Source of the DNA: Pseudoclavibacter sp. AY1F1
GTDB lineage: Bacteria > Actinomycetota > Actinomycetes > Actinomycetales > Microbacteriaceae
DNA: 64,000 nt
NCBI RefSeq assembly: GCF_002931075.1
Contig: NZ_PSTQ01000016.1
Span: forward strand, 1 to 64,000
Reading direction: 5' to 3'
The notes under the pieces were generated by a model. It did no database searches, was not told the DNA's origin, and saw only the letters and a program-made list of their open reading frames with translations. The position numbers and the translations under genes are program-made. Every line of letters starts with the position of its first letter. Positions within the stretch are counted from its first letter, which is position 1. Positions 62,045 to 64,000 of the stretch are shown one piece after another.

Positions 62045-63100
62045 TCAGACCGGACCGAGCGTGACCCAGAGACCGAGGGCGGGCAGCGGGAACGCGAACA
62101 GCAGCCCCGCGACGAGGTTGAGCACCCAGTAACGCCGGAGGATAGCCGCGAACTCGCGCAGGATCGCGCTCGGCCAGTAGTAGTGCGCGACGGGCGCCTG
62201 CACGGCCTGCGCGTCGATGCCCAGCTCGCGCGCCAGCATCGCCGCCCGCATCGCGTGATAGTTGCTCGTGGCGATGATGCCGGGGCCGGTCACGTCCTCA
62301 CCCTCGAGGATCGCCTGTGTGAACCGCAGGTTCTCCTCCGTGTTCACCGATTCCTCTTCGCTCAGGATGCGCGGCTGGGCCGCCCCCGCCGTCACTTCGA
62401 GAGCACCCTGCCGGTCGCGAGCATTGGCGGGGTCGAGCGCCCACTCGCGCATCGCGCGCCCTTCGGCGAGCGCCTCGTCGCTTCCCTGCCCGCCAGACAT
62501 CACGACGACCGATGCCCCGACGCGGTGTGCCGCATCCATCCCAGTGCGGATGCGGGATGCGAGCAGCGGCGGCACGCGGCGACCTCCGGAGAGCCCAGAC
62601 CCGAGAACAACAACCCAGGTGCCGACCGCTCCGCGCACCATCCGCGAGTAGAGCCACGAGTATCCGAGGAACAGCACGAACGCCGCACCGAGGTAGGCGG
62701 CGCCGAGCGCGAAGAAGAGGGCGACCGACAAGAAGGCGTCACTCTTGACCAGCACCGCCGCGAATGGGAGCGCGGCCAGCGCCGTCAAGACGAGTGCGAG
62801 CACAAGCGAGAGCAAGTTGCCGAGGGACCGCCCCTCTCGTCTGATCATGCGAGCACCGTTGAGGAACAGCATGACGATGAGCACAAGCAGCAGCAGGGGC
62901 GAGAGCAGAAGCGGCAGCCAGGTGAGCGCGCCAACAAGCTGCGAGACCTGCCGGTCGAAGCTGGAGAGGGCGCCGAGCAGCACGACAGCTGCGGCCACGA
63001 TCCAGGCGCCGTTGCTCAGCCGACGAGGTTCAGAGCGCGTCCGGTGGACGGCGACGGCTGCGAGCCCGGCCCCGACGAGCAGAGCGACGAGCACCGACAC
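62045..63100 (-). CDS. DUF218/YdcF-like membrane protein
   Basis: This is a 351-residue membrane protein: four to five helices in the first half (about 1-160), then a DUF218 domain (about 165-315) with VVVLGSGLSGGRRVPPLLAS, VVVMSGGQGSDEALAEGRAM, TEENLRFTQAIL and ATSNYHAMRAAMLARELG, and a last helix. The family (YdcF, SanA, ElyC) is linked to cell-envelope metabolism; biochemical activity is uncertain. Start is a GTG at 63100 with a weak agga upstream. Confidence 0.88.
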   Translation of the reverse strand: MSVLVALLVGAGLAAVAVHRTRSEPRRLSNGAWIVAAAVVLLGALSSFDRQVSQLVGALTWLPLLLSPLLLLVLIVMLFLNGARMIRREGRSLGNLLSLVLALVLTALAALPFAAVLVKSDAFLSVALFFALGAAYLGAAFVLFLGYSWLYSRMVRGAVGTWVVVLGSGLSGGRRVPPLLASRIRTGMDAAHRVGASVVVMSGGQGSDEALAEGRAMREWALDPANARDRQGALEVTAGAAQPRILSEEESVNTEENLRFTQAILEGEDVTGPGIIATSNYHAMRAAMLARELGIDAQAVQAPVAHYYWPSAILREFAAILRRYWVLNLVAGLLFAFPLPALGLWVTLGPV

Positions 63101-63157
63101 CCATGTCAGATCCTGCGTGTCGATGTGCTGCTCCTTCTTGGTGCATCCGGCAGGACG

Positions 63158-63193
63158 TGCCGGATCGCCTCAGTGTGCCGGATCGCCTCAGTA
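63158..63193. repeat. 18-bp tandem repeat
   Basis: Two adjacent near-identical copies of tgccggatcgcctcagtg (second ends ta) followed by a partial third copy, in the gap between the DUF218 and DUF4097 genes. Confidence 0.85.
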
Positions 63194-63227
63194 TGCCGCA
63201 CCGACGCATCGGCACCCCTCGCCACGT

Positions 63228-63265
63228 ATTCGCGATATAGCGCGAATACTCAGACTCGCGATATA
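63228..63265. promoter_or_regulatory. Palindromic operator candidates upstream of DUF4097 gene
   Basis: attcgcg-atatag-cgcgaat (63228-63247) has perfect 7-bp arms, and tcgcgatata recurs at 63256-63265. DUF4097 genes are commonly co-regulated with PadR-type repressors, so these may be PadR sites; the regulator itself is not in the window. Confidence 0.55.
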
Positions 63266-63332
63266 ACTTGACTCGCAGTTGCTTGGCTCCACGCCGGGCG
63301 CGAATCATGAACACCCCTTCCGAGGAGCAGCA

Positions 63333-64000
63333 GTGGCTATTGAACAGTGGATCGTGGACGGGCCCCGCGTCATCGACGTGCAGACCGTCCGTAGCGTTCG
63401 CGCGAGACTCGCAGGCGGCGCCATCAGCGTGCTCGCCCACAACGAACCGAGCACCCGCATCGAAGTGTCGGGACTCACGGGACGTGACCTGAAGATCGCC
63501 ATCGACGGCGACCAGCTCCTCATCGACCACCCCCAACTGTCCTGGACCGACGTCCAGACGTCCGCCAAGACGATCTGGAACCAGCCGACCGCGGTCATCA
63601 GCGTGCTCGTGCCAGCAGGCGTCAACGTCGACGTGCTCGGCGTCAGTTCGGAGGTGCTCGTCGCGGGCATCAACGGACGCATCGACATCAACACCGTCGG
63701 CGGCGAGCAGTTCCTCGACGCCACCAGCGGCGAGCTGCACCTCAACTCCATCGGCGGCGAGATCAGCGTGCGCGGGCACGCCGGGAAGGCCGTCGTCAAG
63801 ACCGCATCCGGCGACGTCACGGCCACCGGGCCGCTCGTGAGCTTCGACGGGAGCACCGTCTCCGGCGCCACGATCGTCGACGTCACCTCCGGCTCGCCGA
63901 GCCTCATCGCCAATAAGTCGGTCAGCGGTGCAACCACGGTGCGGCTCCCCGGCGACACGAAGCCCAGCTACCAGGTCTCCACCGTCGGCTCGTCCGTGCA
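63333..64000 (+). CDS. DUF4097-family beta-helix protein (3' end beyond window)
   Basis: The reading frame is open from the GTG at 63333 to the window end (222 codons) with gaggag 6 bases before the start. The product begins MAIEQWIVDGPRVIDVQ and continues with repeated short beta segments (VDVLGVSSEVLVAGINGRID, INTVGGEQFLDATSGELHLN, SIGGEISVRGHAGKAVVKTA) typical of DUF4097 putative adhesins. No signal peptide is present. Function is unknown; the family is often found with PadR regulators in envelope-stress operons. C-terminus not seen. Confidence 0.85.
   Translation, partial: MAIEQWIVDGPRVIDVQTVRSVRARLAGGAISVLAHNEPSTRIEVSGLTGRDLKIAIDGDQLLIDHPQLSWTDVQTSAKTIWNQPTAVISVLVPAGVNVDVLGVSSEVLVAGINGRIDINTVGGEQFLDATSGELHLNSIGGEISVRGHAGKAVVKTASGDVTATGPLVSFDGSTVSGATIVDVTSGSPSLIANKSVSGATTVRLPGDTKPSYQVSTVGSSV

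Overview
The window is high-GC actinobacterial chromosome. Frequent GTG starts, many 4-base start/stop overlaps (ATGA, GTGA), a DtxR/IdeR-type iron box, several apparently leaderless genes whose TAGNCT-like -10 lies just before the start codon, and the very common in-frame gcggatgc/gcatcc hexamers all suggest a member of the Microbacteriaceae or a close relative. No rRNA, tRNA, CRISPR array, prophage or insertion sequence was recognised. The DNA is almost fully coding. The last gene runs off the right edge.

Layout. 1-391: a 35-bp perfect inverted repeat and two copies of a short motif, then an MFS exporter (392-1858). 1872-4243: OmpR-type two-component system. 4355-5131: Tat-type secreted protein. 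5330-9068: efeUOB iron uptake operon behind an iron box. 9329-13553: rhodanese, small hypothetical ORF, RecQ, a decayed Gfo/Idh remnant, UPF0303 protein, YccF. 13644-20354: a carbohydrate regulon (CUT2 ABC transporter, two Gfo/Idh/MocA dehydrogenases, divergent LacI regulator). 20432-24684: GNAT, Orn/Lys/Arg-type decarboxylase with divergent LysR regulator, aldo/keto reductase. 24829-25728: zinc metallopeptidase.

25872-34732 is the most unusual block: a short homoserine-dehydrogenase-like enzyme overlapping an aldehyde dehydrogenase, divergent from an APC amino-acid permease and a Bsr/BAR-type broad-spectrum amino-acid racemase; then two IclR regulators, a cyclase-family hydrolase with an extra N-terminal ferredoxin-like domain, and an Lrp/AsnC regulator. 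I read it as a candidate catabolic island for a D/L hydroxy-amino acid such as homoserine. This is inference.

34769-38792: flavodoxin with ferredoxin-NADP reductase, and a large acyl-CoA dehydrogenase/oxidase. 38987-43498: ABC-2 exporter behind a NarL-type two-component system. 43563-45509: membrane protein, M56 metallopeptidase and BlaI repressor. 45687-48969: YkoEDC-type ECF transporter whose promoter carries a BlaI-like operator. 49198-51842: acidic small protein and a DEAD-box RNA helicase with a long Arg/Gly-rich N-terminus. 52032-58456: exopolysaccharide/envelope cluster (secreted protein, polysaccharide deacetylase with Pro-Thr stalk, epimerase, nucleotide-sugar dehydrogenase, divergent GT2 glycosyltransferase). 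58476-64000: RND transporter, DUF218/YdcF protein, and a partial DUF4097 protein behind palindromic repeats.

Functions are assigned from recognisable motifs and family resemblance in the translations; no database search was run.
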